Source of the DNA: CAZAQS01 sp964486825
Lineage (GTDB): Bacteria > Chloroflexota > Anaerolineae > Anaerolineales > UBA4823
Length of the DNA: 52,698 nucleotides
Direction: 5' to 3'
NCBI GenBank assembly: GCA_964486825.1
Contig: CAZAQS010000006.1
Span: 1 to 52,698, forward strand
Shown here: piece after piece, positions 1 through 8,351 of the stretch
Layout of the letters: each line of letters opens with the position of its first letter
Position numbering within the stretch: position 1 is the first letter of the stretch
Translations under genes and position numbers: made by a program
The notes under the pieces: generated by a model
What the model was told of the DNA's origin: nothing
What the model saw: the letters and a program-made list of their open reading frames with translations, nothing else
Databases searched by the model: none

Positions 1-624
1 TGGGGAGTGTTCAGCACCTGCGGGCAGGAGTGCGTGGCGGGCTCGCGCCTGTTCGTCGAGCGCACGGTCTACGACCAGGTAGTCGAAGGGCTTTCAGCCG
101 AAGTACAGAAACTGCGCGTGGGCAATGGCTTTACCCCCAAGGTGCATATCGGCCCGGTCATCTCCGAGCGACAAATGGAGCGGGTGATCGGCTATATCGA
201 AAGCGGGAAGCAAGCCGGCGCACAGGTCCTGGTTGGCGGCGAGCGCATGGGAGGGGAATACGAGAAGGGATATTTCCTCTCGCCGACCCTGTTTACGTAC
301 GAGGACGATTATATGCAGATCGCCCAGGAGGAAATCTTCGGGCCGGTGGCGGCGGTGACGGCTTTCGAGGATTGGGATGAGCTGGTTATGCGCGCCAATG
401 CCACGCCTTATGGGTTAGCAGCCGGTGTCTGGACGAGGGACATTTCCAGGGCGCATCGCTTCGCCCGGGCCGTCAAAGCCGGGACGGTATGGATCAACGG
501 GTACGATATGTTCGACGCCGCCGCTCCTTTTGGAGGCTACAAGGAAAGCGGGTTCGGACGGGAGATGGGCAAAGAGGCTATCGAACTATATACACAGGTC
601 AAAACCGTGTGGGTAGGCCTGTAA
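1..624 (+). CDS. Aldehyde dehydrogenase, C-terminal part (cut by window edge)
   Basis: NAD(P)+-dependent aldehyde dehydrogenase; the window starts inside the gene. The frame is open from base 1, and the fragment begins just before the catalytic cysteine motif (GVFSTCGQECVAGSR; the nucleophile is the second Cys, after GQE). Downstream are the family's EEIFGPV motif and the C-terminal PFGGYKESGFGRE segment. About 200 of the usual 480-500 residues are present. The stop lies 18 nt before the paaA start, so it is probably co-transcribed with the paa genes. Oxidation of phenylacetaldehyde or another aromatic aldehyde to feed the phenylacetate pathway is inferred from position only; betaine- or semialdehyde-type enzymes cannot be excluded. 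The GTG at position 7 is an internal Val, not the start. Confidence 0.93.
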   Translation, partial: WGVFSTCGQECVAGSRLFVERTVYDQVVEGLSAEVQKLRVGNGFTPKVHIGPVISERQMERVIGYIESGKQAGAQVLVGGERMGGEYEKGYFLSPTLFTYEDDYMQIAQEEIFGPVAAVTAFEDWDELVMRANATPYGLAAGVWTRDISRAHRFARAVKAGTVWINGYDMFDAAAPFGGYKESGFGREMGKEAIELYTQVKTVWVGL

Positions 625-642
625 ATTCTGGAGGAGGTGTGG

Positions 643-1608
643 GTGTACGGAGCGACGGTAGATGAGATAAATTCAAACGCACAGGACGAGGATAAACTAC
701 GCCATTTCGAAGCGCGCATCGCCAGGGGCGAGAAGATCGAGCCCGGTGATTGGATGCCACAGGAGTACCGCCGCCAGCTGGTGCGCATGATCTCGCAGCA
801 CGCCCATAGCGAGATCGTGGGTATGCTCCCTGAGGGCGCCTGGATCACCCGTGCTCCCAGCCTGCGCAGAAAGATGGTCCTGCTCGCAAAAGTCCAGGAC
901 GAAGCCGGGCACGGGCAGTACCTGTACCATGCCGCCGAGACCCTGGGGGTGACCCGCGAGGAGATGGTCCAGGCGCTGCTGGATGGGAAGGCTAAATATT
1001 CCAGCGTTTTCAATTATCCAACCTTGAACTGGACGGATGTTGGGGTCATCGGCTACCTGGTGGATTTCGCGGCGATATTAAACCAGACCATGCTGGCGCG
1101 CTGTTCTTACGGCCCCTACTCCAGAGCGATGGTACGCATCTGCGCAGAGGAAAACTTCCACAAGAAACAAGGACAGGATATCGTCATCCGCATGTCCCAG
1201 GGTACGCCGCGCCAAAAAGCCATGGTGCAGGACGCCATCAACCGTTGGTGGTGGCCTACCTTGATGATGTTTGGCCCACACGACAGCGACTCGCCCAACA
1301 GCGCGGTCCTCATCCGCTGGGGCATCAAAACCAAGACCAACGACGAGCTGCGCCAGGAATTCATCGACAAGATCATCCCCGAGCTGCACGCCCTTGGATT
1401 GAGCGTCCCGGACCCTGACTTATCCTATGACGAAGGAAAACGCCAATGGATAAGCGGGAAGATCGATTGGGAAGAGTTCTGGCGGGTCGTCAAAGGTCAC
1501 GGTCCTTGCAATAAGGAGCGTATGGAAGCGCGTATACTTGCCCACGAGGATGGGCGCTGGGTCCGCGAGGCTATGCAAGCTTATGCAGCCAGGGGAGCAG
1601 GAGCGTAA
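643..1608 (+). CDS. paaA: Phenylacetyl-CoA epoxidase subunit PaaA
   Basis: Catalytic diiron subunit of the ring 1,2-epoxidase acting on phenylacetyl-CoA. The roughly 320-residue length and ferritin-like four-helix features fit PaaA, including carboxylate/His clusters of the type KVQDEAGHGQYLYHAAE and ICAEENFHKKQG and the RWWWPTLMMFGPHD block. I prefer GTG at 643 over GTG at 637: AGGAGG at 632-637 sits 5 nt before 643, whereas 637 overlaps the Shine-Dalgarno sequence. The stop is 4 nt before the paaB start, so coupling is tight. Chain order A-B-C-D matches the known paa multicomponent monooxygenase genes, but no PaaE reductase gene follows. Confidence 0.95.
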   Translation: MYGATVDEINSNAQDEDKLRHFEARIARGEKIEPGDWMPQEYRRQLVRMISQHAHSEIVGMLPEGAWITRAPSLRRKMVLLAKVQDEAGHGQYLYHAAETLGVTREEMVQALLDGKAKYSSVFNYPTLNWTDVGVIGYLVDFAAILNQTMLARCSYGPYSRAMVRICAEENFHKKQGQDIVIRMSQGTPRQKAMVQDAINRWWWPTLMMFGPHDSDSPNSAVLIRWGIKTKTNDELRQEFIDKIIPELHALGLSVPDPDLSYDEGKRQWISGKIDWEEFWRVVKGHGPCNKERMEARILAHEDGRWVREAMQAYAARGAGA

Positions 1609-1612
1609 TCCG

Positions 1613-2200
1613 GTGGATACACAATGGCCACGCTACCAGGTTTTCCAACAGGAAAAGGCCGGCGCGCCCCACCTGGACGTCGGCTCGGTGCATGCTCCCG
1701 ATCCGGAGATGGCCTTGTTCAACGCCCGAGACGTCTTCGTCAGGCGACCGGATTGTTTCAACCTGTGGGTCGTACCGGTGGATGCGATAACCTTCCGGAC
1801 AGCCGAAGAGCTTCAAGACCGAAGGGATGAGGGCTGGCCCGAAGGCAGGGGGAAAGCTGAGACATACGAAGTATTCTCCAAAGTGAAAGCTGCCGGAACG
1901 CTCACCTGGGCCGGCACTGTGAAGGCTACCGCAGCTGAGGAAGCGCTTCGCCAGGGCGTGGAGCGCTTCAGCGGCAAGCGATCTCCCTTTGCCTGGTGCG
2001 TTTTCCCAACTCGCGCGATCACAGCCAACGCTGAGGAGGAGATCGAAAGCCTATTTGCCCCGGCGCGTGATAAACATTTCCGCTTACCATCCGATTTTCA
2101 CACCCATTCTGCCATGCGGAAGGTGAGACCGGCTGGAAGCCAGGCGGTTGGATTGGATGTGGACATCCCGACCCAAGGAGAAGGCGCCTGTGAAAAATGA
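1613..2200 (+). CDS. paaB: Phenylacetyl-CoA epoxidase subunit PaaB, tandem double-domain form
   Basis: Structural subunit that bridges PaaA-PaaC dimers in the epoxidase. GTG 1613 is chosen because AGGAG at 1599-1603 lies 9 nt upstream and the PaaB motif begins at once (WPRYQVFQQEKAG). The protein is about 195 residues, roughly twice the usual PaaB length of about 95. The reason is visible: residues 5-62 (YQVF...LWVVPVDAITFR) are echoed at 83-139 (YEVFSKVKAAG...FAWCVFPTRAITAN), so two PaaB-like domains lie in tandem. A short tail (about 150-195) follows. It overlaps paaC by 11 nt. An upstream in-frame ATG (1583) inside paaA is possible but lacks a better ribosome site. Confidence 0.9.
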   Translation: MDTQWPRYQVFQQEKAGAPHLDVGSVHAPDPEMALFNARDVFVRRPDCFNLWVVPVDAITFRTAEELQDRRDEGWPEGRGKAETYEVFSKVKAAGTLTWAGTVKATAAEEALRQGVERFSGKRSPFAWCVFPTRAITANAEEEIESLFAPARDKHFRLPSDFHTHSAMRKVRPAGSQAVGLDVDIPTQGEGACEK

Positions 2201-2954
2201 CCAGCAAACCGCACTGGAAGACCTGCTCCTGGCCATGGCTGACGACGAATTGGTGCTTGGGCACCGCAATTCCGAATGGTGCGGGCATGCGCCGATCCTG
2301 GAAGAGGATATTGCTTTTGCCAACCTGGCCCTGGATGAGATCGGGCATGCGGGCTTATGGTACGCCATCCTGGCAGAGCTGCGGGGCGAAGACCCGGAAT
2401 CCTACCCGGATCAACTGGTTTATTTCCGCGACATCCAGGATTACCGTTGCGCCCAACTCTTGGAGTTACCGAAAGGGGATTGGGCGTTTAGCATCTTAAG
2501 GCAGTACCTGTTCGATAGCGCTGAGAGGGTACGGTTGGAAGCGTTGGTTGATCACACTTATAGACCGCTAGCCGAGGCTGCGGTAAAGATCAGCAAGGAG
2601 GAAAGCTACCATTTCCGGCACAGCCAGGCCTGGATGCGCCGCCTGGGCCTGGGCACAGCAGAAAGCCAACAGCGCTTGCAAAATGCTCTCCAAGAGGTAT
2701 GGCCCTATACCCAACAATTGTTCACCTCCTTGCCAGCCGAGCCCAACGTGATCGAAGCTGGCCTTGTGCCTGATCCCCGGGAGATGCTGGCTACCTGGGA
2801 TGGGTTCGTGATCCCTTTCCTGGAAGAGTGCTCTCTACAAGTACCGCAAGACGCCCGCCTGGAGATCGACCGAAAACAGCATACCCCGCACTTGAAAATC
2901 CTGCTCTTTGAGATGCAGGCTGTCGCCAGGACAGAGCCGGAAGCGGAATGGTAG
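2190..2954 (+). CDS. paaC: Phenylacetyl-CoA epoxidase subunit PaaC
   Basis: Ferritin-like partner of PaaA, structural rather than catalytic in characterised systems. The sequence shows PaaC hallmarks: LADDELVLGHRNSEW-type start (here MADDELVLGHRNSEWCGH), ANLALDEIGHAGLWY, a YRCAQLLELPKGDWAFSI block and the EESYHFRHSQAW helix. GTG 2190 is chosen: AAGGAG at 2175-2180 is 9 nt upstream, and homologous sequence starts about there; the reading frame extends further upstream only through paaB. About 254 residues, normal for the family. It overlaps paaB at the 5' end and the possible first paaD start at the 3' end, so translational coupling is likely. Confidence 0.94.
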   Translation: MKNDQQTALEDLLLAMADDELVLGHRNSEWCGHAPILEEDIAFANLALDEIGHAGLWYAILAELRGEDPESYPDQLVYFRDIQDYRCAQLLELPKGDWAFSILRQYLFDSAERVRLEALVDHTYRPLAEAAVKISKEESYHFRHSQAWMRRLGLGTAESQQRLQNALQEVWPYTQQLFTSLPAEPNVIEAGLVPDPREMLATWDGFVIPFLEECSLQVPQDARLEIDRKQHTPHLKILLFEMQAVARTEPEAEW

Positions 2955-2968
2955 CGGGAGAACCTGAA

Positions 2969-3454
2969 ATGTCCACTTTAACCGTCCAGGAGGCGTGGCA
3001 AATCCTACAGGAAGTCAAAGACCCGGAAATACCGGTCGTCTCGCTGGTGGAGATGGGTATGGTGCGAGATGTCCAGGTCCAAGGGGATGAAGTAGAGGTG
3101 ACCCTGACGCCCACTTTCGTAGGCTGCCCAGCCCTCCAGGTCATGCAAGAGGAAGTCCGCGCTCGCCTGGAAGAGGCTGGCGCCGGGAAGGTAACGGTCC
3201 ATACGAGTCACCATCCTCCCTGGAGCAGCGATTGGATCACGCTCGAGGGCCGTGAACGGCTGAAGGAGTTTGGGCTGGCGCCACCCCGTCGGCATTCCGG
3301 GAGCCCCGAGCTGGTGCAAATTGAGCTGGCTACATGCCCGTATTGTGGTTCTGAAGACACGAGCCTAAAAAACAGCTTCGGCTCAACCGCCTGCCGGATG
3401 ATCTTCTACTGCAACGCCTGCCAGCAACCGTTCGAACAGTTCAAGCCCATTTAA
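2969..3454 (+). CDS. paaD: PaaD, Fe-S assembly factor for the epoxidase (DUF59 plus zinc ribbon)
   Basis: Small accessory protein needed for active epoxidase, thought to help build iron or Fe-S centres of the complex. The N-terminal half is a MIP18/DUF59 domain (EAWQILQEVKDPEIPVVSL, then TPTFVGCPALQVM with its conserved Cys). The C-terminal quarter is a zinc ribbon with CPYC...CNAC spacing. ATG 2969 has GGGAG at 2956-2960, 8 nt upstream; ATG 2948, which overlaps the paaC stop, is the alternative and would add seven residues. About 161 residues, as in other PaaD proteins. It is the last recognisable paa gene here: no paaE, paaF-H, paaZ or paaK lies in the window. Confidence 0.92.
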   Translation: MSTLTVQEAWQILQEVKDPEIPVVSLVEMGMVRDVQVQGDEVEVTLTPTFVGCPALQVMQEEVRARLEEAGAGKVTVHTSHHPPWSSDWITLEGRERLKEFGLAPPRRHSGSPELVQIELATCPYCGSEDTSLKNSFGSTACRMIFYCNACQQPFEQFKPI

Positions 3455-3475
3455 ATAATAAAAGGAGAAAACAAA

Positions 3476-3823
3476 ATGTCCAAGCTGGTTGCCATCTACA
3501 AACAACCCCCCGATCCTGAGGCTTTTGAAGAAGCTTACTTCAAAACGCATATCCCCTTGCTCGCCAAAGTCCCCGGCCTCCAAAAGACAGTCATTACCCG
3601 CTTCACTCGTACTGTCATGGGGGAAGGCAATTTATTGATGGCAGAGATGTATTTCGCAGATAAGGAGGCTTTGAAAGCTGGTATGCGGAGCCCTGAAATG
3701 GCGGCGGCGGGAGAAAATCTGAACACTTTCGCAGAAGGATTGGTCACCCTGGCCTTTGGAGAGGAGGAAAGGACTGCAACCAATCCCGAGAGCGGCTCGT
3801 TCCTTCCCAACGCAGCCAAATAA
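3476..3823 (+). CDS. EthD-family small protein
   Basis: A 115-residue dimeric alpha/beta-barrel type protein. The N-terminal KLVAIYKQPPDPEAFEEAY followed by H-x-P-L (THIPLLAKVPGL) is the EthD pattern, and VMGEGNLLMAEMYF plus EALKAGMRSPEM continue the ferredoxin-like fold. EthD proteins accompany ether-degrading or aromatic oxygenases, and their biochemical role is poorly defined. A strong AAAGGAG lies upstream of ATG 3476, and only 21 nt separates it from paaD, so it is probably in the same operon. A role in handling an unstable aromatic intermediate is inference. Confidence 0.85.
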   Translation: MSKLVAIYKQPPDPEAFEEAYFKTHIPLLAKVPGLQKTVITRFTRTVMGEGNLLMAEMYFADKEALKAGMRSPEMAAAGENLNTFAEGLVTLAFGEEERTATNPESGSFLPNAAK

Positions 3824-3884
3824 CCATACCAATAAACGAAAAGATGCATGCCAGTTCCACTAAGGCATATAAGGGAAGGGTCTT

Positions 3885-4856
3885 ATGGAATATCGCAACT
3901 TAGGTCGTACAGGTATAAAAGTCTCCCCACTTTGCTTGGGGACGATGCAGTTTGGTTGGACAGCTGGGGAACAGGAGTCTTATGAAATCCTGGAGGAATC
4001 CCTGGAGGCCGGGATCAACTTCCTGGACACAGCTGATGTTTATTCTCGCTGGGCCGCCGGCAACCCGGGAGGGGTAGCTGAAACCATTATCGGCAATTGG
4101 ATGAAAAAGTCTAACGTCCAGCGCGATAAGATTGTAATCGCGACCAAGGTACGCGGTCGTATGGGCGAGGGGCCAAACGATGAAGGCCTTTCGCGAGTCC
4201 ATATCTTGCAAGCTGTAGAGGCCTCCCTACGCCGTTTGAATACCGATTATATCGACCTGTACCAGGCCCACGCATTCGATGTAACCACACCCATCGAGGA
4301 GACCCTGCAAGCCTTTGACGATCTTGTCCGCCAGGGGAAAGTGCGTTATGTAGGCTGCTCGAACTACCCGGCCTGGAAACTGGTGCAGGCGCTATGGGTA
4401 GCTGATAAGTATCACCTGGAGCGATATGAGACTCTCCAGCCGCATTATAGCCTGGTCAACCGGGCTGAGTTCGAGCGGGAATTGGCGCAGGTCTGCTCCT
4501 ACTATGAGATCGGCGTCCTACCGTATAGCCCGCTGGGCGGCGGCTTTTTGACGGGCAAATACCGCCGGGACACAGACCTACCGGATAGCCAAAGAAAGCT
4601 GGGTGTCCAACGCCACTTTAAAGACCGCAATTGGGCACTCCTCGATGAGATGGAAGCCCTGGGCAAGGAGAAAGGTAATTACACCATCTCCCAGGTGGCC
4701 CTGGCATGGCTGCTTGCTAATCCTGTGGTTACCAGCCCCATTATTGGCGCCCGCACATTGGACCAATTGCAGGATAACCTGGGCGCGGTCGAGCTGACGC
4801 TCACCGCGGAGGAGAAGGCCGGCCTGGATGCAGCCAGTGAATGGCAGGAGCGCTGA
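3885..4856 (+). CDS. Aldo/keto reductase
   Basis: NADPH-dependent aldo/keto reductase of the YajO/YghZ-like (tas/potassium-channel beta) type, 323 residues. It opens with MEYRNLGRTGIKVSPLCLGT, and the catalytic tetrad can be placed: Asp and Tyr in FLDTADVYS, Lys in IVIATKV and His in YQAHAFD. The C-terminal cofactor site IIGARTLDQLQDNLGA is present. AAGGGAAGGG just upstream of ATG 3885 serves as ribosome site. It lies between the paa genes and the homogentisate genes on the same strand with a 61-nt gap, so it could be in the cluster. The substrate is unknown; an aromatic aldehyde or keto acid is only a guess from context. Confidence 0.9.
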   Translation: MEYRNLGRTGIKVSPLCLGTMQFGWTAGEQESYEILEESLEAGINFLDTADVYSRWAAGNPGGVAETIIGNWMKKSNVQRDKIVIATKVRGRMGEGPNDEGLSRVHILQAVEASLRRLNTDYIDLYQAHAFDVTTPIEETLQAFDDLVRQGKVRYVGCSNYPAWKLVQALWVADKYHLERYETLQPHYSLVNRAEFERELAQVCSYYEIGVLPYSPLGGGFLTGKYRRDTDLPDSQRKLGVQRHFKDRNWALLDEMEALGKEKGNYTISQVALAWLLANPVVTSPIIGARTLDQLQDNLGAVELTLTAEEKAGLDAASEWQER

Positions 4857-4956
4857 TCATAAGGAACTGAGTTTACAAATCCACCGGTCTCGTCAGTCCT
4901 GGACAGTGACTGGTCGAAAATTTTTACCAGTGTTTAATTTTTTTTAGGAGGGAAAA

Positions 4957-6087
4957 ATGGCTAACCAAGAAATTACCCGAGAAAGCCGCTCACTTACAGA
5001 AGAGGCTGATTACCTTAAAATCAAAAGCATCGACCACGTCCACTTTTGGGTCGGCAATGCAAAACACGCCATGTATTTTTGGTGGAAAGGCCTGGGCTTC
5101 CGGCCCGTGGCTTATTCGGGGTTGGAAACCGGCAACCGTCGATTCGCCTCCTATGTCCTCAAATCGGGTGAGATCCAGGTGGTCGTGTCTGCTCCTTATC
5201 ATCCCAGCGATGAGATGGCGGCCCACCACCTGATCCACGGCGATGGGGTCAAGATCATCGCACTGGAAGTCGAGGACGTGGCAAAAGCGTATGCAGAGGC
5301 TATCGCCCATGGAGCGCGCGTAGCCTGGTCGCCACAGGAAGAAATGGACGATTACGGCGAGCTGCGCGACGCGGCCATCCACACCTACGGCGAGGTCTTG
5401 CATGTCTTCGTTGACCGCTCCGCTTATGGAGGCCCTTTCGCTCCGACTTATCGCCCGCTGGAGGTATCCCACGAGAGTGCAGGGCTGGCTGCCATAGACC
5501 ATATCGTGGGAAATGTCCAATTGGGCAAGATGAATTACTGGGTCAACTTTTACCACCAGGTGATGGGCTTCCGGCAGTTGATCCACTTCGATGACAAGGA
5601 TATCAGCACCGAATACTCAGCGTTGATGTCGAAGGTTGTTCAGAACGGGAGTGGACGGATTAAGTTCCCGATCAACGAGCCTGCTGAGGGCAAGAAGAAG
5701 AGCCAGATCGAGGAATACCTGGACTATTACATGGGCCCAGGAGTACAGCACCTGGCCCTGTCGACCGGAGATATCCTCTCGACTGTCAGGACCTTGAAAG
5801 AACGCGGTTTAGAATTCTTGACCGTTCCCGATACATATTATGACATGCTTTCAGAACGGGTTGGCGAGATCAAAGAGCCCATGGACGAGATCCGCGAGCT
5901 GGGTATCCTGGTAGATCGCGACGACGAAGGCTACCTGTTGCAAGTGTTCTCCCGGCCCATCCAGGACCGCCCGACGATGTTCTTCGAGATCATCCAGAGA
6001 CATGGAAGCCGAGGGTTTGGAAAAGGCAATTTCAAGGCCCTGTTCGAGGCCATCGAGGCCGAGCAGGCTCGCAGGGGAAATCTTTGA
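4957..6087 (+). CDS. hpd: 4-hydroxyphenylpyruvate dioxygenase
   Basis: Non-haem Fe(II) enzyme turning 4-hydroxyphenylpyruvate (from tyrosine) into homogentisate. It has two VOC (glyoxalase-fold) halves, about residues 22-155 and 177-350. The 2-His-1-Glu iron site is readable: H182 in AIDHIVGNV, H265 in GPGVQHLALST and E344 in MFFEIIQRHG, followed by the family's GFGKGNFKALFEAIE tail. Length 376 is normal. ATG 4957 is preceded by AGGAGGG in a T-rich leader (TTTAATTTTTTTTAGGAGGG). The 100-nt gap before it holds short inverted repeats (ACTGG ... CCAGT, then a T run) that may be a weak terminator for the aldo/keto reductase. It overlaps the next gene by 4 nt. Confidence 0.96.
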   Translation: MANQEITRESRSLTEEADYLKIKSIDHVHFWVGNAKHAMYFWWKGLGFRPVAYSGLETGNRRFASYVLKSGEIQVVVSAPYHPSDEMAAHHLIHGDGVKIIALEVEDVAKAYAEAIAHGARVAWSPQEEMDDYGELRDAAIHTYGEVLHVFVDRSAYGGPFAPTYRPLEVSHESAGLAAIDHIVGNVQLGKMNYWVNFYHQVMGFRQLIHFDDKDISTEYSALMSKVVQNGSGRIKFPINEPAEGKKKSQIEEYLDYYMGPGVQHLALSTGDILSTVRTLKERGLEFLTVPDTYYDMLSERVGEIKEPMDEIRELGILVDRDDEGYLLQVFSRPIQDRPTMFFEIIQRHGSRGFGKGNFKALFEAIEAEQARRGNL

Positions 6088-7130
6088 AACTTCTCACGTT
6101 CGACGTCCCAGAACGACCTTTCAGCCCTCGATTGGGAGCTGCTCTAGGAGATTTGGTGGTCGACCTGCTTCGGCTACGGGCGTGGGCGATAGAAGACGGT
6201 AGGGCAGAAATTCCAGAAATCCCCCCCAGCATGCTGGAGCTGATACACGCAGGCCCGGCCACCATCGCCCACCTGGTTAAAATGTTCGCTTCCCTGAACG
6301 GTGAGGACATATCTCAAATCGAGGGAAGGGACGGCTGGCCAGTAAGCTACCCCTATGAAAAGGTGAACCTGTACCCACCCTTATTACGACCGATGAGCCT
6401 GCGGGATTTCTACGCATTCGAAAAACACGTGGTAAAAGCCAATACGATCCGGAACCGGCAGGTGCCTGATGAGTGGTACCAGTTTCCGGTATTTTATTTC
6501 AGCAACCCGAACAGCCTGTTCGGCCACCGCCAGCCTGTCCCGTATCCATCCTACACCCAGGCCCTGGACTATGAGTTAGAGGTGGCCTGTATCATTGGAA
6601 AGCAAGCAATGAATATCCCGGCCGGCAAAGCCGAGGAATACATTTTCGGGTACACCATCTTGAACGACTGGTCAGCAAGGGATATCCAACGGCAGGAAAC
6701 TAAAGTAGGCCTTGGGCCTGCAAAAGCCAAGGATTTTGCCAGCTCATTGGGGCCATGGATCACGACCCTGGATGAACTTAAGGACAGAGCAACCGGACGT
6801 CCAGGGGTGTTCGATTTGCAGATGGTGGCTCGGGTAAACGGAGTGGAGCGCTCTCGCGGGAATATGACTGAAATGTATTACTCTTTCGGCGAGATGCTCG
6901 AACGAGCCTCCCAGGAGGTTTACCTGCTTCCGGGGGATGTTATCGCGTCCGGAACGGTGGGATCGGGCTGTCTGCTCGAGCTGACCCTGGGACAAGGCCC
7001 CTGGCTCCAGCCAGAGGACGTGGTGCAGTTAGAAGTGGAGCGGCTTGGGATCTTGGAGAACCGTATCCAACCTCCACAACCAGCAACAAGCACAGGCGCA
7101 TCCCGCCTGGCTGACAGCAGCTCGATATAG
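6084..7130 (+). CDS. Fumarylacetoacetase-family hydrolase
   Basis: FAH-superfamily metal-dependent C-C hydrolase, 348 residues, placed where fumarylacetoacetase would be needed to give fumarate and acetoacetate. Metal-site carboxylates are visible in LDYELEVACIIGK (Glu-x-Glu) and in LNDWSARDIQRQE (Asp). The EKHVVKANTIRNRQV and DFASSLGPW segments and the GDVIASGTVGSGC strand are typical of the catalytic fold. The start is TTG 6084, inside the TTGA overlap with hpd, with AGGGGAAA just upstream. The N-terminal 100 residues match the FAH N-terminal domain poorly by eye, so a maleylpyruvate- or acylpyruvate-type hydrolase is possible. No maleylacetoacetate isomerase is seen beside it. Confidence 0.88.
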   Translation: MKLLTFDVPERPFSPRLGAALGDLVVDLLRLRAWAIEDGRAEIPEIPPSMLELIHAGPATIAHLVKMFASLNGEDISQIEGRDGWPVSYPYEKVNLYPPLLRPMSLRDFYAFEKHVVKANTIRNRQVPDEWYQFPVFYFSNPNSLFGHRQPVPYPSYTQALDYELEVACIIGKQAMNIPAGKAEEYIFGYTILNDWSARDIQRQETKVGLGPAKAKDFASSLGPWITTLDELKDRATGRPGVFDLQMVARVNGVERSRGNMTEMYYSFGEMLERASQEVYLLPGDVIASGTVGSGCLLELTLGQGPWLQPEDVVQLEVERLGILENRIQPPQPATSTGASRLADSSSI

Positions 7131-7181
7131 ATCTTTCTTGAGTTTCGTTTTTCGACATGCTCATACAGAAAGGAGCACACA

Positions 7182-8345
7182 ATGCCTTTTTATCATAAGC
7201 TGGGACATGTCCCGCATAAACGCCACACACAGTTCCGGAAGCCGGATGGGAGTCTCTACCGGGAGGAAGTGATGGGATTGGAGGGATTCTCAGGTCTTGA
7301 ATCGATTTTATACCACCACTTTCTACCGCCGCGGGTCTTGAAAGTAGAAGACCTCGGGCCGGCGAAGACGGAATATTCCGATTTCGGCCCCCTGCGCCAT
7401 CGCGCTTTCGCAACAGCCGACGTCCCTGAGGGAGGCGACCCGGTCTCAGCCCGGCGGGTCTTGTTAGGCAACCGGGATGTCAATATGGGAGTCAGCCGGC
7501 CCACTCAAGATATGGATTATTTCTACCGGAACGGGCAGGCGTATGAGGTCTGGTTCACCCACGAAGGGAGCGGCATACTGAAAACGCAATTCGGGGGACT
7601 AGGATTTGAGCCCGGCGATTATATCATCATCCCCTACGGGACGACCTGGCAGATGCAGCTCGATGAGGCCTGCCGCTTCTTCGTAATCGAGAGCCCGTCC
7701 CAAATCGAGCCGCCCAACCGCTACCGGAATAAGTACGGGCAGCTTTTAGAACATGCTCCCTACTCGGAGCGGGATATCCGCCTGCCAGAAGACCTGGAAA
7801 CCAATACCCATACAGGAGAATTCGAGGTGCGTGTCAAGGTACGCGACCGCATTTCCCGCCATATCCTCGACCACCACCCTCATGACGTGATCGGATGGGA
7901 CGGATACCTGTACCCGTGGATCTTCAATATCCGGGATTACGAACCGATCACCGGGCGTATCCACCAACCACCCCCCGTGCACCAGACCTTTCAAGGACAC
8001 AACTTCGTGGTTTGCTCCTTCGTCCCGCGATTGTTCGACTACCACCCAGAGGGCATACCCGCCCCCTACAATCATTCCAATGTCAATTCCGACGAAGTAA
8101 TTTATTATGCGGAGGGGGATTTCATGTCCCGACGTGGCATCAACCAGTACGATATCAGCTTCCATCCCAGTGGCCTGCCACACGGTCCGCAACCGGGAGC
8201 CACGGAAGCTTCGATCGGCAAAGAGAAAACCGATGAGCTGGCAGTCATGGTAGATACCTTCAATCCGCTGGAAGTAGCAACCGAAGCTTTGGAATTGGAA
8301 AAACCCGAGTATATGGAGACATGGTTGGAGGGCAGCGGCGAGTAA
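7182..8345 (+). CDS. hmgA: Homogentisate 1,2-dioxygenase
   Basis: Ring-opening Fe(II) cupin dioxygenase converting homogentisate to maleylacetoacetate. The 387-residue sequence has the family opening FYHKLGHVPHKRHTQFRKPDG, the LGNRDVNMGVSRPTQ block and the C-terminal metal-site region. Candidate iron ligands are H298 with D304/E305 (NHSNVNSDE) and H334 (LPHGPQPG), with H328 close by in SFHPSG. It resembles the shorter bacterial HGD branch rather than the ~430-residue mammalian type. AAAGGAG lies 7 nt before ATG 7182; 51 nt separates it from the FAH-family gene. Together with hpd and that hydrolase it forms the tyrosine-to-fumarate route. Confidence 0.94.
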   Translation: MPFYHKLGHVPHKRHTQFRKPDGSLYREEVMGLEGFSGLESILYHHFLPPRVLKVEDLGPAKTEYSDFGPLRHRAFATADVPEGGDPVSARRVLLGNRDVNMGVSRPTQDMDYFYRNGQAYEVWFTHEGSGILKTQFGGLGFEPGDYIIIPYGTTWQMQLDEACRFFVIESPSQIEPPNRYRNKYGQLLEHAPYSERDIRLPEDLETNTHTGEFEVRVKVRDRISRHILDHHPHDVIGWDGYLYPWIFNIRDYEPITGRIHQPPPVHQTFQGHNFVVCSFVPRLFDYHPEGIPAPYNHSNVNSDEVIYYAEGDFMSRRGINQYDISFHPSGLPHGPQPGATEASIGKEKTDELAVMVDTFNPLEVATEALELEKPEYMETWLEGSGE

Positions 8346-8351
8346 AAAGTT

